Shown here: positions 41,545 through 49,751 of the stretch, one piece after another
Numbering within the stretch: position 1 is the first letter of the stretch
Layout of the letters: each line of letters opens with the position of its first letter
Assembly (NCBI GenBank): GCA_000690595.2
Contig: JHUT02000010.1
Span: 49,391 to 113,390, forward strand
Length of the DNA stretch: 64,000 nucleotides
Reading direction: 5' to 3'
DNA from: Natrinema mahii
GTDB lineage: Archaea; Halobacteriota; Halobacteria; Halobacteriales; Natrialbaceae
Program-made: the position numbers and the translations under genes
The notes under the pieces: model-generated
What the model was told of the DNA's origin: nothing
Seen by the model: only the letters and a program-made list of their open reading frames with translations
The model's database searches: none

Positions 41545-42399
41545 ATGGATGTCGTCAAGCGAGTTCACGTCGTCCCGCTGGGCTACGAGTTCGATCGGAT
41601 CCTCGAGCCGATCCGGGACCAGCGGGCGGATCTGGTCTACCTGCTCGAGGACGAGGGAGCCGGCGAGCGGGGAACGAGCGGGGCAAACCGCGGCGTCGAA
41701 GAGCGAAACGCGACGGCGGCGGCAGACTACCACGAGGAGTTGCGCGCGGAACTCGAGTCGATCGTCCCCGAGGTCCGGACCCGGGAGTGTGACCTGACGG
41801 ACGTCTACGCCGTCCTCGGGGACGTGACGACGATCGCGGACGTCCACGCCGAGGATCAGGTGTACGTCAACGTCTCCGGCGCGGGGACGATCCCGGCGAT
41901 CGGCGCGACCATCGCGTGCATGGACGTCTCGACGGACGCCCACGCCTACTACGTCGAGCCCACCGAGTACGGCCACGACGGGACTCGCGAGCCGATCTCG
42001 TTCGGACTCGACGAGATCGAGGAGATCCCCACCTACCCCATCGAGTCGCCGACCCGCGACCAGGTCGCGATCATGGAGTTTCTCGCCGAGCCGAGCGCGT
42101 GGGAGGGCTTTCACGACGACCGGACGGCCCCGCCGAAGAAGAAAGACCTCATCGAGTACGCGCGGGCTCGAGACCTCGCCTTCATGGCCGATCGGCGCTC
42201 GCCGGACGAGCGCGCCAGCGAGGACAAGGGGGCCTTTCGTGTCCTCGACAGTCGCATCCTCGAGCCCCTCTCGGAGGACGGCTACGTCACGATCGAGTCG
42301 GTCGGTCGTCGGCGCGTCGTCGAACTAACCGAGCGCGGCGAGAACGCCTACCGGGCGTTCCGCCACAAGCTCATGGACGAGGGCGGCGAACGCCGGTAG
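41545..42399 (+). CDS. HFX_2341-type transcriptional regulator (DUF6293-like)
   Basis: A 284-residue protein. The N-terminal 150 residues look like a Rossmann-type ligand-sensing domain: VHVVPLGYEFDRILEPI, ADLVYLL, YVNVSGAGTIPAIGATIACM and HAYYVEPTEYG. The C-terminal 110 residues form a winged helix with PKKKDLIEYARA and RVLDSRILEPLSEDGYVTIES. It matches my memory of the haloarchaeal HFX_2341 regulator family; the sensing half is CARF-like in layout. No CRISPR genes are nearby. Residues about 33-55 are a low-complexity Gly/Glu/Arg stretch encoded by GAGCGG-type DNA. Confidence 0.75.
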   Translation: MDVVKRVHVVPLGYEFDRILEPIRDQRADLVYLLEDEGAGERGTSGANRGVEERNATAAADYHEELRAELESIVPEVRTRECDLTDVYAVLGDVTTIADVHAEDQVYVNVSGAGTIPAIGATIACMDVSTDAHAYYVEPTEYGHDGTREPISFGLDEIEEIPTYPIESPTRDQVAIMEFLAEPSAWEGFHDDRTAPPKKKDLIEYARARDLAFMADRRSPDERASEDKGAFRVLDSRILEPLSEDGYVTIESVGRRRVVELTERGENAYRAFRHKLMDEGGERR

Positions 42400-42434
42400 T
42401 CGGAGGTGGGTGCGTCAGCGGGGCGGTGGGGCGG

Positions 42435-43043
42435 TCACGCGTCGTCGGTTTCGCCGTCGTCGCCGTCCTCGTAGACGAGCGCGTACAGCCGCGGTCCCAG
42501 CCGCGCGATCTCGAGGTCGGCCTCGAGGCGCTCGACGTGGGCCCGCAGCGCCGCCGGTTCGAGTCCCGGGTGTTCGTAGTCGGTGCTGGGGTCGAGATGC
42601 CCGCTCGCGCGAGCGAGGAGGATGGGTGCGGCGTCAGCGAGGCGCGAACCCGGAAGCTCGGGGCCAGCGTTGCGGTCGCGGTCGACGGCGGTCAGGACCT
42701 CTCGGGCGACGAGGAGCGCGCGACGCAGCGAGCGGATCGCGTCGGCGTCGGCGGGCGACCCGAGATGCGACGCCAGCAACTCGTCGGCGGCGACGACCCG
42801 GTCGGGGTCGACGTCGAACGCGGCGGCGATCTCCGCGCGATCGGGTTCGCCGGCGTCGGTCCGGCGGGCGGCGAGTCGAACCGCACCGAGGACGGCGGCG
42901 GCCCGATCGTACGCCAGCGTCGCCAGTTCGCCGGCGTGGTCGAACGCCGCACGGGCGACCGCGGCGGCAGAGTCCACCTCGAGTCGGCGGACGGCGCAGT
43001 CGATCGACGGTGCGGCTTCGGCCTCGAGGTGTCGCTGGCCCAT
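42435..43043 (-). CDS. Conserved haloarchaeal protein, unknown
   Basis: A 202-residue Ala/Asp/Arg-rich, mainly helical protein. It begins MGQRHLEAEAAPSIDCAVRRLEV, and contains AARRTDAGEPDRAEIAAAFDVDPDRVVAADELLA, written here only to point to a possible HTH-like segment around residues 70-100. I cannot name its family. The ATG at 43043 is preferred to the frame start at 43148, since upstream codons are Ser/Asp/Thr-rich and lie within a repeat-bearing promoter. Five GATAGT-like repeats lie immediately upstream. Confidence 0.7.
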   Translation of the reverse strand: MGQRHLEAEAAPSIDCAVRRLEVDSAAAVARAAFDHAGELATLAYDRAAAVLGAVRLAARRTDAGEPDRAEIAAAFDVDPDRVVAADELLASHLGSPADADAIRSLRRALLVAREVLTAVDRDRNAGPELPGSRLADAAPILLARASGHLDPSTDYEHPGLEPAALRAHVERLEADLEIARLGPRLYALVYEDGDDGETDDA

Positions 43044-43069
43044 ATTCGTACGCTCTCCCGGCAGGGTAT

Positions 43070-43110
43070 TATCAACTATCCTGAAAGTATCGTAACTATC
43101 GTTACTATCG
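43070..43110 (-). promoter_or_regulatory. GATAGT iterons upstream of the 42435-43043 gene
   Basis: On the minus strand GATAGT-like words begin every 7-11 bp: cores at 43106-43109, 43097-43100, 43088-43091, 43077-43080 and 43070-43073. The one nearest the gene (GATAAT) may double as the TATA element, about 27 nt before the ATG. This looks like an operator array in the divergent aroB' intergenic region. Confidence 0.5.
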
Positions 43111-43252
43111 CGAGTGTCGGAACTATTGGTACGGAAGTGAACACTCACGACGGGATCGATCGCGAGCGACCGAGTCAGTGGGGACGCCGATCGAACCGAC
43201 GCCCCCTGCCCGATTCGCCACGTTCAAGCCGGTTCCCTTCGAGGGTCGATTC

Positions 43253-44455
43253 ATGACGCGATCTGTCTGGGTGAAAGCCGACGACGCCGTCGGCGACTGG
43301 GACGACCGCCGGGCGCGGATCACCGCCGCGCTCGAGGCGGGTGCAGACTGGGTACTGGTCGACGAGGACGACGTGGAACGCGTCCGCGAACTCGGCGAGA
43401 TCAACGTCGCGGCGTTTCGGACCGACGGGGACGTGACGCTGGTCGACGACATCGACGACGCCGAAGCCGACGACGGCGAGGACGACTCGGCCGCACCGCA
43501 GGCGGACGCGATCGTCGTCGGCAAGGACGGCGAGGGCGACGCGACGATCGACCTGCCCGAGGACTTCTCGGGGTCGGCCGATCTCTCGACGCTGCGCCGG
43601 GATGGCGACTTCCAGCGGGGCGCGTACGTCCGCATCCTCGGCAAGGAGTACGAACGGTTCGCCGAGACCGCCGCCGAGGAGGCCGACCACACCATCGTCG
43701 TCGGCGAGGACTGGACGATCATCCCCCTCGAGAACCTGATCGCTCGGATCGGCGAGGAGACGAACCTGATCGCGGGCGTCACGAGCGCCGAGGAGGCAAA
43801 GACGGCCTTCGAGACGCTCGAGATCGGCTCCGACGCCGTCCTGCTGGATTCGGACGATCCCGACGAGATTCGCGAGACCGTCGAGGTCCGCGACGAGGCC
43901 GCACGCGAACGTCTCGATCTAACCCACGCCGAAGTCCTCGAGGTCGAACGCGCCGGCAGCGCGGACCGGGTCTGTATCGATACCGGCAGCCTGCTCGAGC
44001 ACGACGAGGGGATGCTCGTCGGTTCGATGAGCCGCGGGCTGGTCTTCGTTCACGCCGAGACGGCCGAATCGCCCTACGTCGCCTCGCGGCCGTTCCGGGT
44101 CAACGCCGGGGCGGTCCACGCCTACGTCCGCACGCCCGACGGCGGGACGAAGTACCTCTCGGAACTGCAAAGCGGCGACGAAGTTCAGGTCGTCGACACC
44201 GACGGCAACACCCGCGAGGCCATCGTCGGTCGGGTCAAGATCGAACAGCGGCCGATGTTCCGGATCGCCCTCGAGACCGACGACGGCGACCGCATCGAGA
44301 CCCTACTCCAGAACGCCGAGACGATCAAGGTCGCCGCCGACGAGGGCCGCAAGGCAGTGACCGACCTCGAGGCCGGCGACGAGATCCTGCTGTACTACGA
44401 GGACACGGCCCGACACTTCGGCGAGGCCGTCGAGGAGAGCATCATCGAGAAATAG
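43253..44455 (+). CDS. aroB': 3-dehydroquinate synthase II
   Basis: A 400-residue archaeal enzyme converting the AroA' product, with NAD-dependent oxidative deamination and cyclisation, to 3-dehydroquinate. The start MTRSVWVKADD, RGAYVRILGKEYERFAE, IIPLENLIARI, LVGSMSRGLVFVHAET, RPFRVNAGAVHAYV and the C-terminal LYYEDTARHFGEAV are all typical. An acidic loop (residues about 63-80) is a halophilic addition. The ATG at 43253 fits the conserved start. It lies 7 kb from aroA', so the two steps are separately transcribed. Confidence 0.95.
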   Translation: MTRSVWVKADDAVGDWDDRRARITAALEAGADWVLVDEDDVERVRELGEINVAAFRTDGDVTLVDDIDDAEADDGEDDSAAPQADAIVVGKDGEGDATIDLPEDFSGSADLSTLRRDGDFQRGAYVRILGKEYERFAETAAEEADHTIVVGEDWTIIPLENLIARIGEETNLIAGVTSAEEAKTAFETLEIGSDAVLLDSDDPDEIRETVEVRDEAARERLDLTHAEVLEVERAGSADRVCIDTGSLLEHDEGMLVGSMSRGLVFVHAETAESPYVASRPFRVNAGAVHAYVRTPDGGTKYLSELQSGDEVQVVDTDGNTREAIVGRVKIEQRPMFRIALETDDGDRIETLLQNAETIKVAADEGRKAVTDLEAGDEILLYYEDTARHFGEAVEESIIEK

Positions 44456-44672
44456 CGGGTTTCGTCGACCCGTCGGTTCGCCACTATCGGTAATTGGTGC
44501 CGTACCCCGGAAACGATACGACGGCGGATCGAACGCCGCCGGTCGCCCAACGGAAACACGGACTGTCATTGGCGCTGATATCGACGCGATCGCTAACGGA
44601 TTATTTTCCGATCGCGGTGTGAAAACGGTAGCCACGATCTATGGTGGTCGGTACCACACACTTTGCCACGCC

Positions 44673-45920
44673 ATGAGCGTCACTCGAGAGCGAGTCAGTG
44701 CGGTCGACCCGCCGGCGTTCGCGGTGACGCTGCGAAACGCCGGACTGGCGGGGGCCGGCGGTGCCGGGTTCCCGACCTACGCCAAGTGGGACCGGCTCGA
44801 GGAGGTCGACTCGCTGCTGGTGAACCACCAGGAGAGCGAGCCCAACTACTACATGGACAAGTGGCTGGGCCGGGAGCGGGCCGACGAGCTGGCGGCGCTG
44901 TTCGACGGCCTGCTCGATCGGGCGGTCGATCGGATCGTCGTCGCCGCCAAGCGGACCGACCGCGAGGCGTGGCTGGGCGACCTCGAGGCGGCGACCGAGG
45001 CGACGGTCTACGAGCCCGACGACCTGCCGATCGACGGGACCGAAACCGGCGTCGTGCTCGCCTACACCGCCGACAAGTACGAGTTCGGCATGGAGACCGT
45101 CCTCATGCGGATCGTCGCGGGCGTCGTCATGGCGGGCGACGAACTGCCCATGGACCACGGCTGGATCGTCCAGAACACCGAAACGCTGGCGAACGTCGCT
45201 CGAGCGCTGGTCGAGGGCGAGCCGATGACCGAGAAGTTCGTCCACGTCGACGGCCGCGTCCCGACCCACCGGTTCCTCCGGGTCCCGGTCGGGACGCCCG
45301 CGACCGACCTCCTCGCGGCCGCGGGGCGAACCGACGAGCTGGCAGCCGACGAGGTCATCCTCGACGGCGGCCCGGGCTGGTGTTTCGAGATCGAGCGCCC
45401 GCCGGACGAGTTCGGCGTCCGCAAGCGGACGAACTGTTTGCTCGTCATGGCGGACACGGTCGTCGAGGAGAACCGCCTCGGGAGCGGCGGCCGGATCAAC
45501 GTCCTCGCGTCGGCGGCCTGGTCGGAAGCGAGCCACGAGACGGCCCCGACGGCCCGGCTCGAGCCGGACCGTGTCGTCGTACCGTTGCTGACGAATCCCG
45601 ACTTCGAGGGCGTGGTGACGCCCAGCGAGCCGATCGTTCGGACCGGCGACGAGGTCGAAAGGGGCGAGCGGATCGCCCGTCCGGGCGAAGGGATCAGCAC
45701 CGCCCAGCACGCCCCGATCGACGGCACGGTCACCGGCGTCGCGGATCGGGCCGTGACGATCGAGCGCGACGAGACGGCGGCGACCAGCACGACCGGCGCG
45801 GAGCCAGCCGATCCACACCGGATCTACTGGTCCTGGTGTCGCGAGTGCGGCCGGTACCTCCCGGAGCCACAGCTCGAGGCCGTCAGCCCCACCGAGTTCG
45901 TCTGTAACCAGTGTCGCTGA
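44673..45920 (+). CDS. RnfC/Nqo1-like SLBB protein
   Basis: A 415-residue protein related to the complex I 51-kDa/RnfC family. Near residue 27 it has GLAGAGGAGFPTYAKW, the FMN/NADH-binding glycine-rich motif, followed by LLVNHQESEPNYYMDKWL. Around 190-215 an SLBB-like part has VPVGTPATDLLAAAG, and residues about 325-360 look like a barrel-sandwich biotinyl-like domain. The end carries two cysteine pairs (CREC, CNQC) as in a zinc ribbon or rubredoxin site, and no 4Fe-4S cluster motif is seen. The redox partner is unknown. The ATG at 44673 is inferred from the conserved start region. Confidence 0.8.
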   Translation: MSVTRERVSAVDPPAFAVTLRNAGLAGAGGAGFPTYAKWDRLEEVDSLLVNHQESEPNYYMDKWLGRERADELAALFDGLLDRAVDRIVVAAKRTDREAWLGDLEAATEATVYEPDDLPIDGTETGVVLAYTADKYEFGMETVLMRIVAGVVMAGDELPMDHGWIVQNTETLANVARALVEGEPMTEKFVHVDGRVPTHRFLRVPVGTPATDLLAAAGRTDELAADEVILDGGPGWCFEIERPPDEFGVRKRTNCLLVMADTVVEENRLGSGGRINVLASAAWSEASHETAPTARLEPDRVVVPLLTNPDFEGVVTPSEPIVRTGDEVERGERIARPGEGISTAQHAPIDGTVTGVADRAVTIERDETAATSTTGAEPADPHRIYWSWCRECGRYLPEPQLEAVSPTEFVCNQCR

Positions 45921-46030
45921 CGCTATCGAACGCAGGGGCGAACGACCGTCGATCGACCCCACGCCGCGGGGCCGACGACGATGGCCGCGGTATCCGACGC
46001 GGAGTCAAAAGGGCTCCGTGGAAGTACTAC

Positions 46031-46114
46031 TATAGTAGCTCTTGAAAGTCACTGCACACCCGATCGCAGTACCGCGTTGTGATCGGTGTGTGAACCGTTT
46101 CAAGAGCTCCTATA
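46031..46114. repeat. 84-bp palindromic repeat, copy D (inverted)
   Basis: Outer arms TATAGTAGCTCTTGAAA and TTTCAAGAGCTCCTATA. Compared with copies A-C, the stem segment reads CTCTTG/CAAGAG instead of CCACTG/CAGTGG, so several changes are compensated on both sides. The inner sequence is the reverse complement of the other copies. It lies between the RnfC-like gene and the zinc-ribbon membrane gene, both genes ending towards it. Confidence 0.88.
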
Positions 46115-46169
46115 GCGTGGGTATATGCCGCCGACAGTGATCGGTCGGATCGGTCCGAACGAGGGGGCG

Positions 46170-46604
46170 TCAGGAGTGGGGCGGCTCTTCGTCGGTGGCG
46201 GGCTCGAGCCGGGTGGTACACCAGTGACAGAACTCGAGGTCCTCGTCGACCTCCTTCCCGCATTCGGGACAGGTGACGCCGTCCCCGCCGGTGTCGCTGC
46301 CCGGCGGGAACCCGAGCGCACGGAAGGTCGCGTCGATCGCGGCGAAGAGGCCGATAAACGAGAGCAGGAACTGGGTCATCGCGTCGGTCTCTTCGGCCAT
46401 GATGTCCGCGTAGGCGTTGACGTCGCCGACGCTCGTCATCGGCCCGGCGGCGGTGAGCTGTTCGATCGGCAGAAAGATCACACTCGCCGAGATGAAGAGG
46501 CCGGCGAAGACGGCGGCGCGAAGCCAGTCCCGGATCACGAGGTGGCCCGCACCCGGCAGGAGTATCGAGAGGCCGGCCGCGAGAAGCGCACGGAACCATG
46601 TCAT
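46170..46604 (-). CDS. Membrane protein with C-terminal zinc ribbon
   Basis: A 144-residue protein with three hydrophobic segments (about residues 3-22, 26-46 and 71-90). A zinc ribbon follows near the C-terminus: CPECGKE and CHWCTTRL (about 108-128). The topology would put the ribbon in the cytoplasm. LLPGAGHLVIRDWLRAAVFA resembles small DUF-type membrane proteins with TM2-like glycine-rich helices. Function unknown. The ATG at 46604 starts directly with the first helix. Confidence 0.78.
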   Translation of the reverse strand: MTWFRALLAAGLSILLPGAGHLVIRDWLRAAVFAGLFISASVIFLPIEQLTAAGPMTSVGDVNAYADIMAEETDAMTQFLLSFIGLFAAIDATFRALGFPPGSDTGGDGVTCPECGKEVDEDLEFCHWCTTRLEPATDEEPPHS

Positions 46605-46659
46605 TGTGTGTTGGGGTCGTAGGGGAGCCCGACCCTTAACATTCCGATTTCTCTCGTTT

Positions 46660-47340
46660 TCAGACGAGTCGACCGACCAGCTCCGCGAGCGTCTCGAGGT
46701 CGTACTGCCCCGGCGCGGTCGCCTCCGACGGATCCACCGGCGCATAGCCGATCTTCGACCCGTACACCGGAGCCACGGCACGCGTGTGGCTCCCGACCTC
46801 CCCCATCGCCATCGTCGCCACGGTATCTCCGTGAGCGGTCAGCTGTTCGGTCGCCGACAGCAGCGCGAGCGTGTCCGCCGTCGACTCCGCAGTTACCGCC
46901 AGTTTCGCCACGTCGGCGTACTTGCCCGCCTCGGTCAGCGTCCGGACCATCTCCGTCCGAGGCGGCGTCCCCTCGAAGTCGTGAGCCGACGCGACGATCG
47001 CGACGCCGCGCTCGCGGGCCGTCTCGAGCACCGCCTCGGCCTCGCCCTCGAGGATCGACGCGAGTTCGATGTCGATCGCGTCGACGCCCTCGAGTGCGGT
47101 CGCCTCGGCGAGCGCCTCGAGTCGGTCCTCGTCGGGTCCGGCCCACTCGCCGCCCTCCCACGCGGCGCGGTTGGTCGCGAGAATCGGCAACTCGCCGTCG
47201 TAGGCCTCGAGGGCGGCCAGCGGGTCGTCGGCCAGGTCCATCCGGAACTCGATCGCGTCGGCGTGCTCGCGGGCCGCAGGCTCGTCGGCGAGGTCAGCCG
47301 TCGACGCCGCGAGAACGAACGAATCGAATCGGAGACTCAT
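46660..47340 (-). CDS. aroD: 3-dehydroquinate dehydratase, type I
   Basis: A 226-residue class I dehydroquinase forming 3-dehydroshikimate through a Schiff base. EFRMDLADDP (residue about 31) has the substrate-binding Glu/Arg, VASAHDFEGTPP (about 113) holds the catalytic histidine, and the Schiff-base lysine is in ADVAKLAVTA (about 145). MAMGEVGSHTRAVAPVYGSKIGYAPVD, cited only in outline, forms the C-terminal part. It is followed in the pathway by AroE, encoded at 450. It lies alone between the zinc-ribbon membrane gene and TFB, all on the minus strand. Confidence 0.94.
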   Translation of the reverse strand: MSLRFDSFVLAASTADLADEPAAREHADAIEFRMDLADDPLAALEAYDGELPILATNRAAWEGGEWAGPDEDRLEALAEATALEGVDAIDIELASILEGEAEAVLETARERGVAIVASAHDFEGTPPRTEMVRTLTEAGKYADVAKLAVTAESTADTLALLSATEQLTAHGDTVATMAMGEVGSHTRAVAPVYGSKIGYAPVDPSEATAPGQYDLETLAELVGRLV

Positions 47341-47401
47341 TGCTACGCAGTGCGGGCGAGAGCGGGGAAAACGGTATCGTTTCGGCGAACGTCGCCGCGA
47401 G

Positions 47402-48382
47402 TTACGCCAGCCCGATAGTCTCCTCGGCCTCGAGGAGTTCGTGGTAGCGGTTCCGGATCGTGACTTCGGAGATGTCGGCGACGTCGGAGACGGCGGCCTG
47501 CGTGGTCTTTTCGTTGGTCAGCAGTGCGGCGGCATAGACCGCTGCCGCGGCGAGGCCGACCGGCGACTTACCGCTGTGGACGCCCTTCTCCTTGGCGTTC
47601 TGGAGCAGGCTCCGCGCGCGGTGTTCGGCCTCGTCGGAGAGTTCCAGTCCGGAGGCAAAGCGGGGCACGTAGCTCTCGGGGTCGGCGGGCTGGACCTCGA
47701 GGCCGAGTTCCCGAACCACGTAGCGGTAGGTGCGGGCGATCTCGTTTTTCTCGACACGGGAGACGTCGGCGATCTCGTCGAGGCTTCGGGGGACGCCAGC
47801 CTGCCGGGCGGCGGCGTAGACACACGCCGTCGAGACGCCCTCGATCGAGCGACCGGGAAGCAGGTCTTCGTCGAGTGCACGTCGGTAGATGACCGACGCC
47901 GTCTCGCGGACGTTCGTCGGGAGGCCGAGTGCAGAGGCCATGCGGTCGATTTCGCCGAGGGCCTGTTTCAGGTTGCGCTCCTTGGAGTCCCGAGTTCGGA
48001 AGCGCTCGTTCCACTTGCGCAGGCGCTGCATCTTCTCGCGCTGGCGCGAGCCAAGCGAGTTGCCGTAGGCGTCCTTGTTGCGCCAGTCGATGTTCGTCGA
48101 GAGCCCCTTGTCGTGCATCGTGTTCGTCGTGGGCGCGCCCACGCGGGACTTCTCGTTTTTCTCGGCGGCGTCGAACGCGCGCCACTCGGGACCGCGGTCG
48201 ACGGAGTCCTCCTCGACGACCAGGCCACAGTCCTCACAGACCGTTTCGCCGTGTTCGTCGTCGACGACGAGATTGCCCGCACACTCCGGACAGACGAGAT
48301 CCTCTTCTTCCGTTTCGGTTTCCGTTTCGTTCGTTTCGGGTTCGCTACGTCGTACTCTCGTGTTCGATGGTGCGTTAGTCAT
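47402..48382 (-). CDS. tfb: Transcription initiation factor B (TFB)
   Basis: A 326-residue general transcription factor bridging TBP-TATA and RNA polymerase. An acidic N-terminus precedes the zinc ribbon with CPEC and CEDCG (about residues 30-52). Next come the B-reader/linker (GPEWRAFDAAEKNEKSRVG) and two cyclin folds: the first starts about residue 120, the second contains GKSPVGLAAAAVYAAAL, and the C-terminal helix-turn-helix recognising BRE is SEVTIRNRYHELLE. Haloarchaea carry several TFB paralogues, and which one this is cannot be told. A TATA-like TTTTACGA lies about 27 nt upstream of the ATG. Confidence 0.95.
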   Translation of the reverse strand: MTNAPSNTRVRRSEPETNETETETEEEDLVCPECAGNLVVDDEHGETVCEDCGLVVEEDSVDRGPEWRAFDAAEKNEKSRVGAPTTNTMHDKGLSTNIDWRNKDAYGNSLGSRQREKMQRLRKWNERFRTRDSKERNLKQALGEIDRMASALGLPTNVRETASVIYRRALDEDLLPGRSIEGVSTACVYAAARQAGVPRSLDEIADVSRVEKNEIARTYRYVVRELGLEVQPADPESYVPRFASGLELSDEAEHRARSLLQNAKEKGVHSGKSPVGLAAAAVYAAALLTNEKTTQAAVSDVADISEVTIRNRYHELLEAEETIGLA

Positions 48383-48406
48383 ATCGCGAATGCTCCCGGC
48401 CGAACC

Positions 48407-48415
48407 GATCGTAAA
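48407..48415 (-). promoter_or_regulatory. TATA-like box of tfb
   Basis: On the minus strand CTTTTACGAT is centred about 28 nt before the ATG at 48382, consistent with a leaderless tfb mRNA. Confidence 0.45.
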
Positions 48416-48597
48416 AGCCCGGGCGGAGTCGTTACCTCCCACGTTCAGACACTCGAGGGTTAAGGGTTTCGAAATCTCGACCACAGATCCCGCGAAAACG
48501 GATAATTCGGGCGAAAGAGCATGATAGATAGAAAGGTTAAAGCTACGAACGTGAGCGGAAACACAGCTCCCAAATCACCTCCGTTCGAACGGCCGAT

Positions 48598-49122
48598 ATG
48601 GAGATCGCAGTCGGGAGCACGAACCCGGTCAAGATCGACGCGGTCGAACGCACCATCGAGCGAGACGAGGCGACCGTCCGCGCGGTCGCCGTCGACTCCG
48701 GCGTGAGCGAACAGCCCCGATCAATCGCGGAGACGATCACGGGCGCGGAGAATCGCGCCGGACGGGCGCTCGAGGCGACCGGGGCCGACTACGGCGTCGG
48801 CCTCGAGGGCGGGGTCGCGCGACTCGAAGGGGCCCCGGGGGTCTCGCTGATCATGTGGGGCGCGGTCACCGACGGCGATCGGTTGGAACGCGGTGCCGGC
48901 CCGACGATCCGGCTTCCGGACGACGTCGCGGCGCGACTCGAGGACGGCCGGGAGCTGGGGCCGGTGATGGACGAGTTGCTCGGCACCGAGGGGCTCGCCG
49001 AAGGGGCGGGAGCGGTCGGCGTCTTCACGGATCGACTCACCGATCGGACGGCGGCGCTCGGACAGGCGGTTGCATGTTCGTTTGGCCCGTTCCTAACGGA
49101 GTATTACGACGCCGACTCCTGA
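48598..49122 (+). CDS. Inosine/xanthosine triphosphatase (DUF84)
   Basis: A 174-residue house-cleaning NTPase of the YjjX/DUF84 family, hydrolysing ITP and XTP to protect the nucleotide pool. VGSTNPVKIDAVERTI at the N-terminus is the phosphate-binding motif, SEQPRSIAETITGAENRA follows, and YGVGLEGGV has the catalytic glutamate. The C-terminal GAVGVFTDRLTDRTAALGQAV is typical. It diverges from tfb and ends before a short zone with duplicated promoter-like repeats. Confidence 0.92.
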   Translation: MEIAVGSTNPVKIDAVERTIERDEATVRAVAVDSGVSEQPRSIAETITGAENRAGRALEATGADYGVGLEGGVARLEGAPGVSLIMWGAVTDGDRLERGAGPTIRLPDDVAARLEDGRELGPVMDELLGTEGLAEGAGAVGVFTDRLTDRTAALGQAVACSFGPFLTEYYDADS

Positions 49123-49211
49123 CCGACTCACCGTTTTCACGGCTTTGTGGCCGGCCGACTCCGGCGATCGGAAACCGACACGTACAGATGACAGTCGTCG
49201 ATATGAATATA

Positions 49212-49308
49212 TTAACCGCACGTACCAACGAAAGCTTTCGGCGACGGTATACACCGATTACCGGCGACAGAAATCGCAAGACGGCAGCGGGTTAACTGCA
49301 CGTACCAA
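49212..49308 (+). promoter_or_regulatory. Direct repeat TTAACYGCACGTACCAA, two copies
   Basis: TTAACCGCACGTACCAA at 49212-49228 and TTAACTGCACGTACCAA at 49292-49308 differ at one base in 17 and are 80 bp apart. They lie upstream of the small HTH gene at 49343, the second about 35-50 nt before its ATG. They may be binding sites or a duplicated promoter. Confidence 0.5.
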
Positions 49309-49342
49309 ACCCCCTAAGGGCGTTCCTGCCATCCGATCGTGT

Positions 49343-49576
49343 ATGAGCACTGCAATGGCCCCCGACCTCACGAGCAAACAGCAGCGGATTCTGGAGTACC
49401 TTCGGAACAACGCGGCGACGAAGACCTACTTCAAATCCCGTCTGATCGGCCAGGAACTCGGCATGACGGCCAAGGAGGTCGGCTCGAACATTACAGCGCT
49501 CCAGGAAGGCGACTACGACGTCGACATCGAGAAGTGGGGGTACTCCTCGAGTACCACCTGGAAGGTCGACATCTGA
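49343..49576 (+). CDS. Small DUF7123-type HTH protein
   Basis: A 77-residue protein with a winged-helix-like fold: SKQQRILEYLRNNAATKTYF, then GQELGMTAKEVGSNITAL, ending in WGYSSSTTWKVDI. I recall this as a small conserved haloarchaeal family (DUF7123) with unknown targets. The ATG at 49343 is followed immediately by the conserved part; the open frame upstream includes the direct repeats and is unlikely to be translated. Confidence 0.82.
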   Translation: MSTAMAPDLTSKQQRILEYLRNNAATKTYFKSRLIGQELGMTAKEVGSNITALQEGDYDVDIEKWGYSSSTTWKVDI

Positions 49577-49751
49577 TACGGGCCGCTGTCAGTCAGGTCC
49601 GGCGCGACCGCGACCTGCGGTCGTTCCGGGAAACAACGACAGCAGACCGTATGAGACGACGCAGGGGCTTATTTCACTGCCGGTTATCGATCGTTGCACG
49701 AGCCCCGCGGCTGCCGAACCCTCTTTTCGCTTGCACCCCTAGCAGGGACGA

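Noticed and set aside
41233..42114. N-terminal extension of the HAD hydrolase
   Set aside because: The frame is open but antisense to the HFX_2341-type gene; motif I (DLDHT) begins just after the ATG at 41232.
43070..43110. Replication-origin iterons
   Set aside because: Spacing is irregular, no orc1/cdc6 gene is near, and the array lies within about 65 bp of a start codon, which fits an operator better.
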